A DNA stretch of 15,051 nucleotides from JBCBJZ01 sp038522635 (lineage in GTDB: Bacteria > Pseudomonadota > Alphaproteobacteria > Rhizobiales > Hyphomicrobiaceae): positions 1 to 15,051 of the forward strand of contig JBCBJZ010000092.1 in assembly GCA_038522635.1 (NCBI GenBank), given 5' to 3'. A program made the position numbers and the translations under genes. The notes under the pieces were generated by a model that worked only from the letters and a program-made list of their open reading frames with translations, did no database searches and had not been told where the DNA came from. Positions 1 through 6,614 of this stretch are shown piece by piece. Within the stretch, counting starts at the first letter, position 1; the number at the start of each line of letters is the position of its first letter.

Positions 1-40
1 TTCGCCGCAGGTGAGTCCACCTGAAGCGGATGAACTCTAG
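1..40 (-). repeat. Palindromic intergenic repeat element, copy 1
   Basis: Read on the minus strand this begins CTAGAGTTCATCCGC, 25 bases after the ptsP stop codon. It contains a hairpin at 8-23 with a 6-bp stem (CAGGTG and CACCTG) and a 4-base loop. It matches 11405-11444 in inverted orientation at 38 of 40 positions, the differences being one base before the stem and one just after it. Both copies lie directly after the 3' end of a gene and in the same orientation relative to that gene, so a role in mRNA 3'-end stability or termination is plausible. The element may continue beyond the window edge. The repeat is seen; its function is inferred. Confidence 0.75.
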
Positions 41-65
41 GTCGATGAAGGCCCAGGATTGGACC

Positions 66-2381
66 CTAAAGACTGACGCCGTGATCGTTGGCAAAACCGA
101 CCAGCGCCGCCCGCATATCGCCCGGCGCGCGGCCGCCCTCGTCCAGCCAGGAAGCGAGCACGCCTTCCAGGCGGCCGACGTCGAGGGACATCAACATCGC
201 CTTCACCGGGCCCACCGCTGCGGCCGACATCGAAATCGACCGGTAACCGATGCCGGCAAGCGCCATCGCCTCGACCGGATGCCCGGCCATCTCTCCGCAA
301 AGCGCCACCGGCACGCCCAAGCGATCAGCCGCGCGGCGGATATCACGCAACACGCGTAACGCTGGCACCGCGAGGTTGTCGTAGCGACCGGCCACCTTCT
401 CGTTGGTCCGATCGGCCGCGAACAGGTACTGCATCAGGTCATTGCTGCCGACTGACATGAAGTCCACGCGCTGCGCGAGGCGATCCATATCGTGCAAGAG
501 CGAGGGCACCTCGATCATCGCGCCAACGTAAAGACGTTCCGGCGGCGTGCCCCCGCGCTCCATCAGCAAGGTGCGCTCGCGCTCGATCATCATCTGCAGA
601 CGATCGATCTCTTCGACCGTGCTGACCATCGGGATCAGCAGATGCAACGGCCGCCCGGACGCCGCCCGCATCAACGCGCGCACCTGCGTGCGGAACAGGC
701 CCGGCCGATCGAGCGCCATGCGGATCGCCCGCCAGCCGATCGCCGGGTTCTCCTCATTGGGCTGACGCAGGTACGGCAGCGTCTTATCCCCGCCGATGTC
801 GAGCGCACGAAACACCACCGGCTTGCCGCCCGCGCCGTCCATGACCGCCTGGTACATCTTGGTTTGCCGGTCGAGCCGCGGGAACGTCTCCGACACCATG
901 AATTGCAGCTCGGTGCGAAACAGACCGATCCCATCCGCGTTGGTTTGCGCCAGATGGTCAACGTCCATCAGCAGGCCGGCGTTGATGCTGATAGAGAACG
1001 GCACGCCATCGCGCGAGACGGCAGGCTTGTCGCGCAGCGCGCGGTACTTCTCCTGGCGGGCTGCACGAAACCGTGCCTTCTCGCTGTAGGCCAGGATCAG
1101 ATCGCTGCTTGGCCGGATGTGCACTTCGCCCGTGTCAGCGTCCACCACGACTTCATCGCCGGGTTCAGCGCGCTCCATGACGCCGCGCACCTGACCGACG
1201 GCTGCGATACCAAGCGCCTTCGCCACGATCGCCACGTGGCTTTGCGGGCTTGCCTCTTCGACGATGAGACCCCGCAGGCGCGAGCGGTCGTAGTCCAACA
1301 GCTCAGCGGCACCCATCGCGCGGGCAAGCACGATCGCATCTTCGGGCAGTGCTTCGAGCGAAGCCGCGGTTCCCGCCTGCCCGGCCAAAATGCGCATCAG
1401 CCGATCGGACAAATCATCAAGGTCGCGCACGCGCTCGCGCCAGAACGGATCGCCCTGCCGCATCATCGTCGCGCGCGCCTTGTTTTGCACCTTTTCAACG
1501 GCCGCCTCGGCCGTGAGGCCGGCGAGGATCGCGTCCTTCATGCGGCGCAACCATCCGCGGTCCCGCGCGAACATGCGGTAACTCTCAAGCACCTCGCGGT
1601 GCTCGCCCGCGCGCGCCATGTCACCGCGCAAGAGCATGCGGTCGATCGCGCCGATCAGCGTTGCCATCGCCGCATCGAGACGTGCGGCTTCCTCGTTGGG
1701 GTCTTCCGCCAGCAGTTCGCGTACCACGACCCGAGGCTGGTGCAGCACGATGTGACCCAGCGCCAGCCCCTCCGACAACTTTTGCGCGCTCAGCACCGCC
1801 CCGATCGCAGAGCGCGGCTCACTTGGCGCGGCGATGCCTTCAACAGCGCCCGTACTGAAGTGCTCGGCGAGCACCATCGCCGTGGTCAGCAGGACTTCAA
1901 CGTCTTCATCGGAGTACTCGCGCCGTGTTCGGTTCTGCACGGTGAGCACGCCCAACACCTGACCAGCCCGAAGGATCGGCACCGCCAACATGGACGAATA
2001 GATCTCTTCGCCGGTCTCAGGGCGGTAGGAGAAGGCAGGATGGTTCTGCGCGTCGGGTTCATTGACCGGTTCAGCAAGTTCCGCGCATCGTCCGACGAGA
2101 CCTTCGCCCTTCTTGAAGTGAACCTGATGCACGCTTGGCTGGCGCAAGCCCTCGGTCGCGAAAAGCTCTAGCGACCCGTCCTGGCGCTGCACGTAGATCG
2201 ACGACACCTCCGCCACCATCAGGACGGCGATCTGGTTCACGATCCGATCGAGCCGTGACTGCCCGTCGCCCGGCTCGCCCATGATCTCGCGCAGGCGGCG
2301 CAGGATGACCCGCAACGCCGGCTCGGCAGTTGCGGGCCTTGCAGCTCCAGGTCGCGGTGTGCCCCCACCCTGCATGGTCAT
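66..2381 (-). CDS. ptsP: PtsP, nitrogen-type PTS enzyme I (phosphoenolpyruvate-protein phosphotransferase)
   Basis: Enzyme I-Ntr takes phosphate from phosphoenolpyruvate onto its own histidine and passes it to the HPr-like protein NPr, at the head of the regulatory PTS-Ntr cascade in the cytoplasm. With the start at 2381 the protein is 771 residues. Domains in order: an N-terminal GAF domain at about 40-175, which in this family senses small molecules such as glutamine; the PEP-utiliser N-domain at about 195-330; the swivelling phosphohistidine domain with active-site His382 in SPQSHVAIVAKAL; and the PEP-binding barrel with GIGLFRTELQFM, FRALDIGGDKTLPYL, GSNDLMQYLFAADRTN and the catalytic cysteine in CGEMAG (Cys695). 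The frame stays open to an ATG at 2531, but the family usually begins shortly before LRVILRRLREIM, so 2381 or 2375 fits better. No strong ribosome site marks either. It lies downstream of lysC on the same strand and may be co-transcribed with it. Confidence 0.96.
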   Translation of the reverse strand: MTMQGGGTPRPGAARPATAEPALRVILRRLREIMGEPGDGQSRLDRIVNQIAVLMVAEVSSIYVQRQDGSLELFATEGLRQPSVHQVHFKKGEGLVGRCAELAEPVNEPDAQNHPAFSYRPETGEEIYSSMLAVPILRAGQVLGVLTVQNRTRREYSDEDVEVLLTTAMVLAEHFSTGAVEGIAAPSEPRSAIGAVLSAQKLSEGLALGHIVLHQPRVVVRELLAEDPNEEAARLDAAMATLIGAIDRMLLRGDMARAGEHREVLESYRMFARDRGWLRRMKDAILAGLTAEAAVEKVQNKARATMMRQGDPFWRERVRDLDDLSDRLMRILAGQAGTAASLEALPEDAIVLARAMGAAELLDYDRSRLRGLIVEEASPQSHVAIVAKALGIAAVGQVRGVMERAEPGDEVVVDADTGEVHIRPSSDLILAYSEKARFRAARQEKYRALRDKPAVSRDGVPFSISINAGLLMDVDHLAQTNADGIGLFRTELQFMVSETFPRLDRQTKMYQAVMDGAGGKPVVFRALDIGGDKTLPYLRQPNEENPAIGWRAIRMALDRPGLFRTQVRALMRAASGRPLHLLIPMVSTVEEIDRLQMMIERERTLLMERGGTPPERLYVGAMIEVPSLLHDMDRLAQRVDFMSVGSNDLMQYLFAADRTNEKVAGRYDNLAVPALRVLRDIRRAADRLGVPVALCGEMAGHPVEAMALAGIGYRSISMSAAAVGPVKAMLMSLDVGRLEGVLASWLDEGGRAPGDMRAALVGFANDHGVSL

Positions 2382-2480
2382 CCAAATCCAAGTGTCGCGC
2401 GTCGCGAACGCCGAACCGTGCTGCCCTGAGGCGCGCATCTCAAGCGATGCGTTAAAGCGCGGATGGCGCATCCACCATCT

Positions 2481-2511
2481 GTTGCTTCGACCGATGTTGC
2501 TTCGGCCGAAG
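2481..2511. repeat. Short tandem repeat and palindrome between lysC and ptsP
   Basis: GTTGCTTCGACCGA (2481-2494) is repeated as GTTGCTTCGGCCGA (2496-2509), with one mismatch and a 15-base period. The second unit overlaps a perfect 12-base palindrome, CTTCGGCCGAAG, at 2500-2511. The rest of the 197-base spacer (2382-2578) shows no convincing promoter. If ptsP starts at 2381 this is untranslated DNA and might be a protein-binding site or processing signal. If ptsP starts at 2531 it encodes a short peptide repeat. The function is unknown. Confidence 0.4.
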
Positions 2512-2578
2512 TAGCGGGCCGGTACGCTCATGACGCTGCGGCGGTCGTGGCGTCAGGCAGCGCCAGCCTCGGGCATCG

Positions 2579-3862
2579 TCAGGCATCAAGACCAAACAGC
2601 GAGTGCAGCGTACGAACAGCCAATTCAGCGTAGGCCGCTTCGATTAACACGCTGATTTTAATTTCAGAGGTGGTGATCGCGAGGATGTTGATGTTTTTAC
2701 CTGCGAGCGCCTCGAACATCCGCGCCGCCACGCCGGCGTGTGAACGCATGCCTACGCCGATCACGGAGACCTTCACCACATCATCGGAGCTGGATAGTTC
2801 GAACTCACCGATTTCCGCTTTGGCGTTGGTTAGTACCTCTCGCGAGCGATCAAGGTCTGCGGTTTGCACCGTGAACGTCATGTCGGTGTGGCGGCCATCG
2901 GCGGACAGGTTCTGCACGATCATGTCGACGTTGACGTTGGCCTTGGCGAGCGGCCCGAAGATGCTGGCCGCAACGCCGGGTTTGTCGGCGATGTTGAGCA
3001 GCGTGATCTTCGCTTCATCCTTGGCGTAAGCGATGCCGCTCACAACTTGCTGTTCCACGATCTCATCCTCATCGCAAACGATGGTGCCGACGTCGTCCCA
3101 GCCGCCCGCGCCGGTGGGGCGCAAGACGTCGGGGTCAGCGAAACTTGAAAGAACCCGCAGGCGCAGCCCGTGGACCATGGCCAGTTCAACTGAACGCGTC
3201 AGCAACACCTTTGAGCCCTGCGAGGCCATTTCCAACATCTCTTCGTAGGAGATTTTGGGCAGCCGACGCGCCTTGGGCACGACCCGCGGGTCGGTCGTGT
3301 AGACGCCATCGACGTCGGTGTAGATGTCGCAAATGTCGGCCTTGAGCGCGACGGCGACGGCGACGGCGCTCGTGTCCGAGCCGCCCCGGCCCAAGGTCGC
3401 CACGCGGCCGCGCTCGCCTTCAAGGCCCTGGAAGCCGGTGATGACGGCGACTTCGCCTTGCGCCAAACGCTCCTGCAGTGTGGCCGCTTCGATGCCGAGA
3501 ATGCGGGCTGCGCCATGCGCATCATCGGTCTGGATGGGGATCTGCCAGCCCTGCCATGAGCGCGCCTGTAGGCCCATCGCTTGCAACGTGATCGCGAGCA
3601 GCCCCGCCGTCACCTGCTCACCGGAGGCAACCACGGCATCATACTCGCGTGCGTCATAAAGGATGGGGCCATTCGCCCCTTCGCGCGCGGCAGCCTCACG
3701 CACCCAGCTCACCAGTTGGTTGGTTTGCCCGGCCATGGCCGAGACCACGACGGCGACGCGATTGCCCGCATCGGCCTCGCGCTTGACGTGGCGGGCGACG
3801 TTGCGGATGCGGTCGATGTCCGCAACCGAAGTGCCTCCAAATTTCATGACCACGGTCGCCAT
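2579..3862 (-). CDS. lysC: Aspartate kinase LysC
   Basis: Aspartokinase phosphorylates L-aspartate with ATP, the first step toward lysine, threonine, methionine and diaminopimelate. The 427-residue protein is full length for the family. The kinase domain (about 1-245) shows KFGGTSVADIDRIRNVA at 7-23, VSAMAGQTNQLV at 40-51, ASGEQVTAGLLA at 79-90, GRGGSDTSAVA at 158-168 and YTDVDGVYTTDPRVVPKAR at 181-199. Two C-terminal ACT domains follow, with KITLLNIADKPGVAASIFG (285-303) and KVSVIGVGMRSHAGVAARM (364-382). These normally bind lysine and/or threonine for feedback inhibition. A stretch at about 245-262 with GAGGWDD looks like a slightly longer linker before the ACT domains. The start MATVVMKFGG is canonical; a weak AGG lies a few bases upstream. 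The gene is divergent from the genes beginning near 4143, with about 280 bases between. Confidence 0.97.
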   Translation of the reverse strand: MATVVMKFGGTSVADIDRIRNVARHVKREADAGNRVAVVVSAMAGQTNQLVSWVREAAAREGANGPILYDAREYDAVVASGEQVTAGLLAITLQAMGLQARSWQGWQIPIQTDDAHGAARILGIEAATLQERLAQGEVAVITGFQGLEGERGRVATLGRGGSDTSAVAVAVALKADICDIYTDVDGVYTTDPRVVPKARRLPKISYEEMLEMASQGSKVLLTRSVELAMVHGLRLRVLSSFADPDVLRPTGAGGWDDVGTIVCDEDEIVEQQVVSGIAYAKDEAKITLLNIADKPGVAASIFGPLAKANVNVDMIVQNLSADGRHTDMTFTVQTADLDRSREVLTNAKAEIGEFELSSSDDVVKVSVIGVGMRSHAGVAARMFEALAGKNINILAITTSEIKISVLIEAAYAELAVRTLHSLFGLDA

Positions 3863-4142
3863 CTGACCTGCCGCCTGCTCAATCGCTTTGAAAGTGTCCG
3901 CGCGCCAGCGCGAGCGCCGGTGCCATCATCGCCCGTCTGACCGGCGTAACCGACCGCTTCGATCATAACCACGTCGCTCACGCGCCACTTGAGATCACGC
4001 GCGAAGCCCGACAGACATCCACCGCATGCGGCGTTGACCATCGGGTTCATGAAGGCCCGGTCGACGTGTTGATGCGCGCGTTTTACCGGCTCACCAGGCC
4101 TTGCGCAACCGGGCGATCCCATGCCATTTCCTTGGAGGGGCG
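3863..4142. other. Divergent intergenic region upstream of lysC
   Basis: About 280 bases separate lysC (leftward) from the rightward genes. Frames are open on both strands, but none has recognisable protein character or a good ribosome site. It must carry the lysC promoter and probably the promoter for the rightward genes. I found no confident -35/-10 pair, riboswitch or attenuator. In particular no obvious lysine riboswitch is visible, though I cannot exclude one by eye. Confidence 0.4.
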
Positions 4143-4232
4143 ATGTGGGGTATTTCGCGCCATCGAGCTCGCGCGCACGCCATGGATGACACCGCCTCAG
4201 GACCCTATCTGAGCGCTTCTCATACGGATTGA
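4143..4232 (+). CDS. Possible 29-codon leader ORF ahead of the LprI-like gene
   Basis: A short ORF starts with ATG 5 bases after GGAGG (4134-4138). It encodes 29 residues beginning MWGISRHRARAH and ends in TGA at 4230-4232, 5 bases before the ATG of the next gene at 4238. The ribosome site is the best in this region and the tight spacing would permit translational coupling. The peptide has no membrane segment or known motif. It may be a leader peptide that controls the downstream gene, or a chance ORF. The spacing between GGAGG and ATG is somewhat short. Confidence 0.25.
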   Translation: MWGISRHRARAHAMDDTASGPYLSASHTD

Positions 4233-4237
4233 TCATC

Positions 4238-4573
4238 ATGATTTCTCGTCTGCTTCCGATCGCCGCGCTTGCCTTCGCCGCGGTCATGACCTTCACAGCC
4301 ACCAACGCCCAAGCGCAATGGTGGTGCGGCCGCACCAATCTGAACGCGGCCGAAGAAACCGTTTGTGTGACGCCCCAGCTCGGTCGGCTGGATCGTCGGA
4401 TGTCGCGCATTTACAATCGCATTCGGCGTGATTTCCGGGGCGCGCGCTGCGTGCGTAACATGGTGCGGACCCAACGGGTTTGGTTGAGGCTGCGCAACGC
4501 CTGCGGGTTCTCGGTGCCGTGTTTGCGTGCGCGCTACCGCCTGCGCATCACCGACCTGCGCAACACCTGCTGA
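4238..4573 (+). CDS. Small secreted six-cysteine protein, LprI/DUF1311-like
   Basis: This 111-residue protein has a clear signal peptide (residues 1-26, hydrophobic IAALAFAAVMTFTA, cleavage near AQA-Q). The mature part carries CGRTNLNAAEETVC, then LGRLDRRMSRIYNRIRRDF, which follows the Cys...Ala..Glu..(I/V)Cys...Leu..Leu-Asp...Tyr pattern of the LprI N-terminal/DUF1311 family. Members include the Mycobacterium lysozyme inhibitor LprI, though many are uncharacterised. Six cysteines (30, 43, 71, 89, 95, 111) suggest three disulfides in the periplasm, and the protein is strongly basic. A TTG at 4229 is also in frame, but ATG 4238 gives a normal signal peptide and has GGA at 4226-4228. The next gene starts 108 bases downstream on the same strand. 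Lysozyme inhibition is inferred only from family resemblance. Confidence 0.75.
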   Translation: MISRLLPIAALAFAAVMTFTATNAQAQWWCGRTNLNAAEETVCVTPQLGRLDRRMSRIYNRIRRDFRGARCVRNMVRTQRVWLRLRNACGFSVPCLRARYRLRITDLRNTC

Positions 4574-4670
4574 GCGTCCTCAACGTGGTTCATGCGTCCG
4601 TGGCCGGGCTGTGGCATCGTCATGATTGAGGCGGCGGCGGGCGCGGACGAACCCGCAGGGGGCGACCGTA

Positions 4671-4674
4671 GGAG
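4671..4674 (+). promoter_or_regulatory. Ribosome binding site deciding the amidase start
   Basis: GGAG lies 7 bases before the ATG at 4682. This start yields a protein that opens directly with a signal peptide, whereas the upstream in-frame ATG at 4592 would add 30 residues without family character. Confidence 0.6.
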
Positions 4675-4681
4675 CCGCTGG

Positions 4682-5509
4682 ATGAAACGACAGGCAAGCC
4701 ACCGTTTACGCCCGATGCTGTACCGCTGCGGTGCTCTGGCTTCGCTGACCCTGGCGACAACGGTCGCATGGACCACCGCCAGCCATGCGCAAACGAAGCC
4801 GCACCCCGCTTGCGCTGATCGCGTCCTTAAGGTTGCGATCGACATCGGCCACTCCCCGGCGACGGTGGGTGCGGTGAGTGCGCGCGGGCGCAGCGAATAC
4901 AGCTTCAACCGCCGGTTCGCGCTTGAACTCGTCGCGCGGGCGAAAACCCAACCCGATCGTCCTCGAACGTTGCGCAGCGCGCGCCGGCCGCTCAAACTCG
5001 ACTTGTTCGCGATCCGCCCGAACGCGCAACGGCTCGGCCTCAAAGCGCGCACCGCGATCGCTGCCCGGCGCCAGGCCGATCTGTTCTTGTCGATCCACCA
5101 CGATTCCGTGCAGCCCCGGTATCTCAAGACCTGGACCTACCAAGGCAAGAAGCGGCCCTACAGCGAGGCGTTCCGCGGCTTTTCGATGTTCGTCTACCGC
5201 GGCAATCCAGACTTTGCCGGCAGCCTTAAACTGGCGCGGCTGATTGCCGAACGCTTCAAGGGGCGCGGTTTCACGCAGACGCTGCACCACGCTGAACCCA
5301 TCAAGGGCGAGAACCGCAAGCTGCTGAGTTGGCAGTACGGCATTTACGACGTGAATTTTGCGGTGCTGCGCACGGCACGTACGGCGTCGGTCCTGCTGGA
5401 ATTGGGTGTCATCATCAATCCCGACGATGAAGCGATGGTGGATCGTCCCGAAACGCGGCGTGCGCACGCGCAAGCGATCCTCGATGCCTTGCGCGCATTC
5501 TGCCCGTGA
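4682..5509 (+). CDS. Secreted N-acetylmuramoyl-L-alanine amidase (Amidase_3 type)
   Basis: Predicted zinc amidase that cuts the bond between N-acetylmuramic acid and the stem peptide of peptidoglycan in the periplasm. The protein is 275 residues. A signal peptide (about 1-36, ending TASHA-Q) is followed by one catalytic domain. The Amidase_3 landmarks appear in order: VAIDIGHSPATVGA with ligand His57, GRSEYSFN with Glu72, LFLSIHHDS with His139, and LLELGVIINPDDE with catalytic Glu240. The first motif lacks the usual DPGHGG wording, so this is a divergent member. The 140-235 stretch (KTWTYQGKKRPYSEAF and beyond) resembles the variable region between the second His and the catalytic Glu, which in some AmiC relatives holds a blocking helix. 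Cys44 and Cys274 could pair. There is no AMIN, LysM or SPOR domain. Family assignment is good; the physiological role is inferred. Confidence 0.87.
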   Translation: MKRQASHRLRPMLYRCGALASLTLATTVAWTTASHAQTKPHPACADRVLKVAIDIGHSPATVGAVSARGRSEYSFNRRFALELVARAKTQPDRPRTLRSARRPLKLDLFAIRPNAQRLGLKARTAIAARRQADLFLSIHHDSVQPRYLKTWTYQGKKRPYSEAFRGFSMFVYRGNPDFAGSLKLARLIAERFKGRGFTQTLHHAEPIKGENRKLLSWQYGIYDVNFAVLRTARTASVLLELGVIINPDDEAMVDRPETRRAHAQAILDALRAFCP

Positions 5510-5600
5510 GCGGCGGCGGCTGCGTTGCTTCGTCTGTGCAGATGCCCCGCGGCGGAAGATCCTTGCGCCGATGTGCTTCATCCGATGCGCGTTGCCGCAG

Positions 5601-5627
5601 GCGTAGCGACCGCGCTTGACGCTACGC
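5601..5627. repeat. Inverted repeat between the amidase gene and ubiG
   Basis: GCGTAGCG (5601-5608) and CGCTACGC (5620-5627) form a perfect 8-bp stem with an 11-base loop, 23 bases before the ubiG start and 91 bases after the amidase stop. No T tract follows, so a classic terminator is unlikely. It could be an operator, an RNA structure in the ubiG leader, or chance. A TTGACG hexamer sits at 5616-5621 but has no good -10 partner. Confidence 0.35.
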
Positions 5628-5650
5628 GCGGTGCATCGCTTCATGGCGCC

Positions 5651-6589
5651 ATGACCAACGCCTATCCAGATCTACCGCCCCCGCCGCCGCTGCTCACCAC
5701 ACCTGCGGCAAAGGGCGAAGCGTCATCGCCACCGTCACTGGCGGCACCGGGCCAGCGGCTGGAACAGACCCCAAGCACGAGACCGCGCGAGGCCGACGCC
5801 CGCACGCTCGACCAGGCTGAGGTCGACCGCTTCGGCGCCATGGCCGAGAGCTGGTGGGACCCGGAGGGCGCGTTCAAGCCGTTGCATCAGATCGGACCTG
5901 CGCGGCTCGCCTTCATCCGCGATACGCTGACCGGCCACTTCTCGAGCCCTGCGAACGCTGCCCCGCCCAGGTCCAGCGGTGCCACCGCGCTGCGACCGCT
6001 CGCCGGCCTTTCCGTGATCGACGTGGGCTGCGGGGGGGGGCTGATCGCTGAACCGCTCGCACGCATGGGCGCGCGCGTGACCGCGATCGATCCAGCACCC
6101 GACACCATCACGGCCGCCCGCCAGCACGCGGATGACCAGGGCCTGACCATCGACTACCGCGCCTGCGCGAGCGAAACCATGGTCGCCGAAGGCGCGACGT
6201 TCGACGCTGTTGTGTGCCTTGAGGTGATCGAGCACGTCGAAGACCCGGCCGCATTCGTCGCGATGTTGACGCCGCTTGTGCGCCCCGGCGGTCTGCTGGT
6301 CATGTCGACCATCAACCGCACGCTGCGCGCCTACGCACTTGCGATCATCGGCGCCGAATACGTGTTGCGCTGGCTGCCGGCGGGGACCCACAGGTGGGAC
6401 CGCTTCGTGACCCCCGATGAGTTGCGCCGCTACGGCTTTGAAGCGGGCCTGCGCCCCAAGCGCGAAGCCGGCCTCACGTATGATCCACTCGCCGACCGCT
6501 GGCGTGTCAGCGACGATTGCGCGGTCAATTACATTCTGGCGTTGCAACGGCCAGCGACCACGCTCGACGAACCTGAGCACGCCCCGTAG
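5651..6589 (+). CDS. ubiG: UbiG, ubiquinone biosynthesis O-methyltransferase
   Basis: UbiG performs both O-methylations in ubiquinone synthesis using S-adenosylmethionine at the inner membrane face. The 312-residue protein shows the family start signature DQAEVDRFGAMAESWWDPEG (about 54-73), then FKPLHQIGPARLAFI, SAM motif I VIDVGCGGGLIAEPLARMG (122-140), the acidic ID at 146-147, VVCLEVIEHVEDP (187-199), RPGGLLVMSTINRT (211-224), WLPAGTHRWDRFVTPDEL (241-258) and a terminal DPLADRWRVSDDCAVNYIL. The family is normally about 250 residues. Here a Pro/Ala-rich N-terminal extension of about 50 residues and a short insert near 98-115 account for the excess. ATG 5651 is chosen because the frame upstream loses protein character. 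No strong ribosome site precedes it, so a later non-ATG start is possible. An acyl-CoA dehydrogenase follows after 25 bases, probably in one transcript. Confidence 0.95.
   Translation: MTNAYPDLPPPPPLLTTPAAKGEASSPPSLAAPGQRLEQTPSTRPREADARTLDQAEVDRFGAMAESWWDPEGAFKPLHQIGPARLAFIRDTLTGHFSSPANAAPPRSSGATALRPLAGLSVIDVGCGGGLIAEPLARMGARVTAIDPAPDTITAARQHADDQGLTIDYRACASETMVAEGATFDAVVCLEVIEHVEDPAAFVAMLTPLVRPGGLLVMSTINRTLRAYALAIIGAEYVLRWLPAGTHRWDRFVTPDELRRYGFEAGLRPKREAGLTYDPLADRWRVSDDCAVNYILALQRPATTLDEPEHAP
6032..6040 (+). repeat. G9 homopolymer inside the ubiG SAM-binding motif
   Basis: Nine consecutive G residues encode the three glycines Gly128-130 of motif I. Loss or gain of one base would truncate UbiG after its first 130 residues or so. 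Other glycine codons would avoid the run. Confidence 0.9.
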
Positions 6590-6598
6590 CCCGCGATC

Positions 6599-6605
6599 AA
6601 GGAGG
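6599..6605 (+). promoter_or_regulatory. Strong ribosome binding site of the acyl-CoA dehydrogenase
   Basis: AAGGAGG is a near-ideal Shine-Dalgarno sequence ending 9 bases before ATG 6615. It settles the start against the longer open frame that extends back inside ubiG to 6417. Confidence 0.85.
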
Positions 6606-6614
6606 CAGCACGCG

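Noticed and set aside
492..2171. Long 559-codon open frame antisense to ptsP
   Set aside because: It lies wholly opposite a certain gene, is His/Arg/Gln rich without any domain, and such antisense frames are expected in GC-rich codon-biased DNA.
2382..2531. Start of ptsP at the upstream ATG 2531
   Set aside because: It would add 50 residues of Arg/Ser/Trp-rich sequence with a repeat, before the point where the family normally begins.
3844..4410. 188-codon minus-strand frame across the lysC upstream region
   Set aside because: It overlaps the lysC start and the LprI-like gene on opposite strands and shows no domain or suitable start; treated as non-coding there.
5616..5644. TTGACG-N17-CTTCAT as a ubiG promoter
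   Set aside because: The -10 candidate is poor and the -35 hexamer lies within an inverted repeat in very GC-rich DNA; not strong enough to call.
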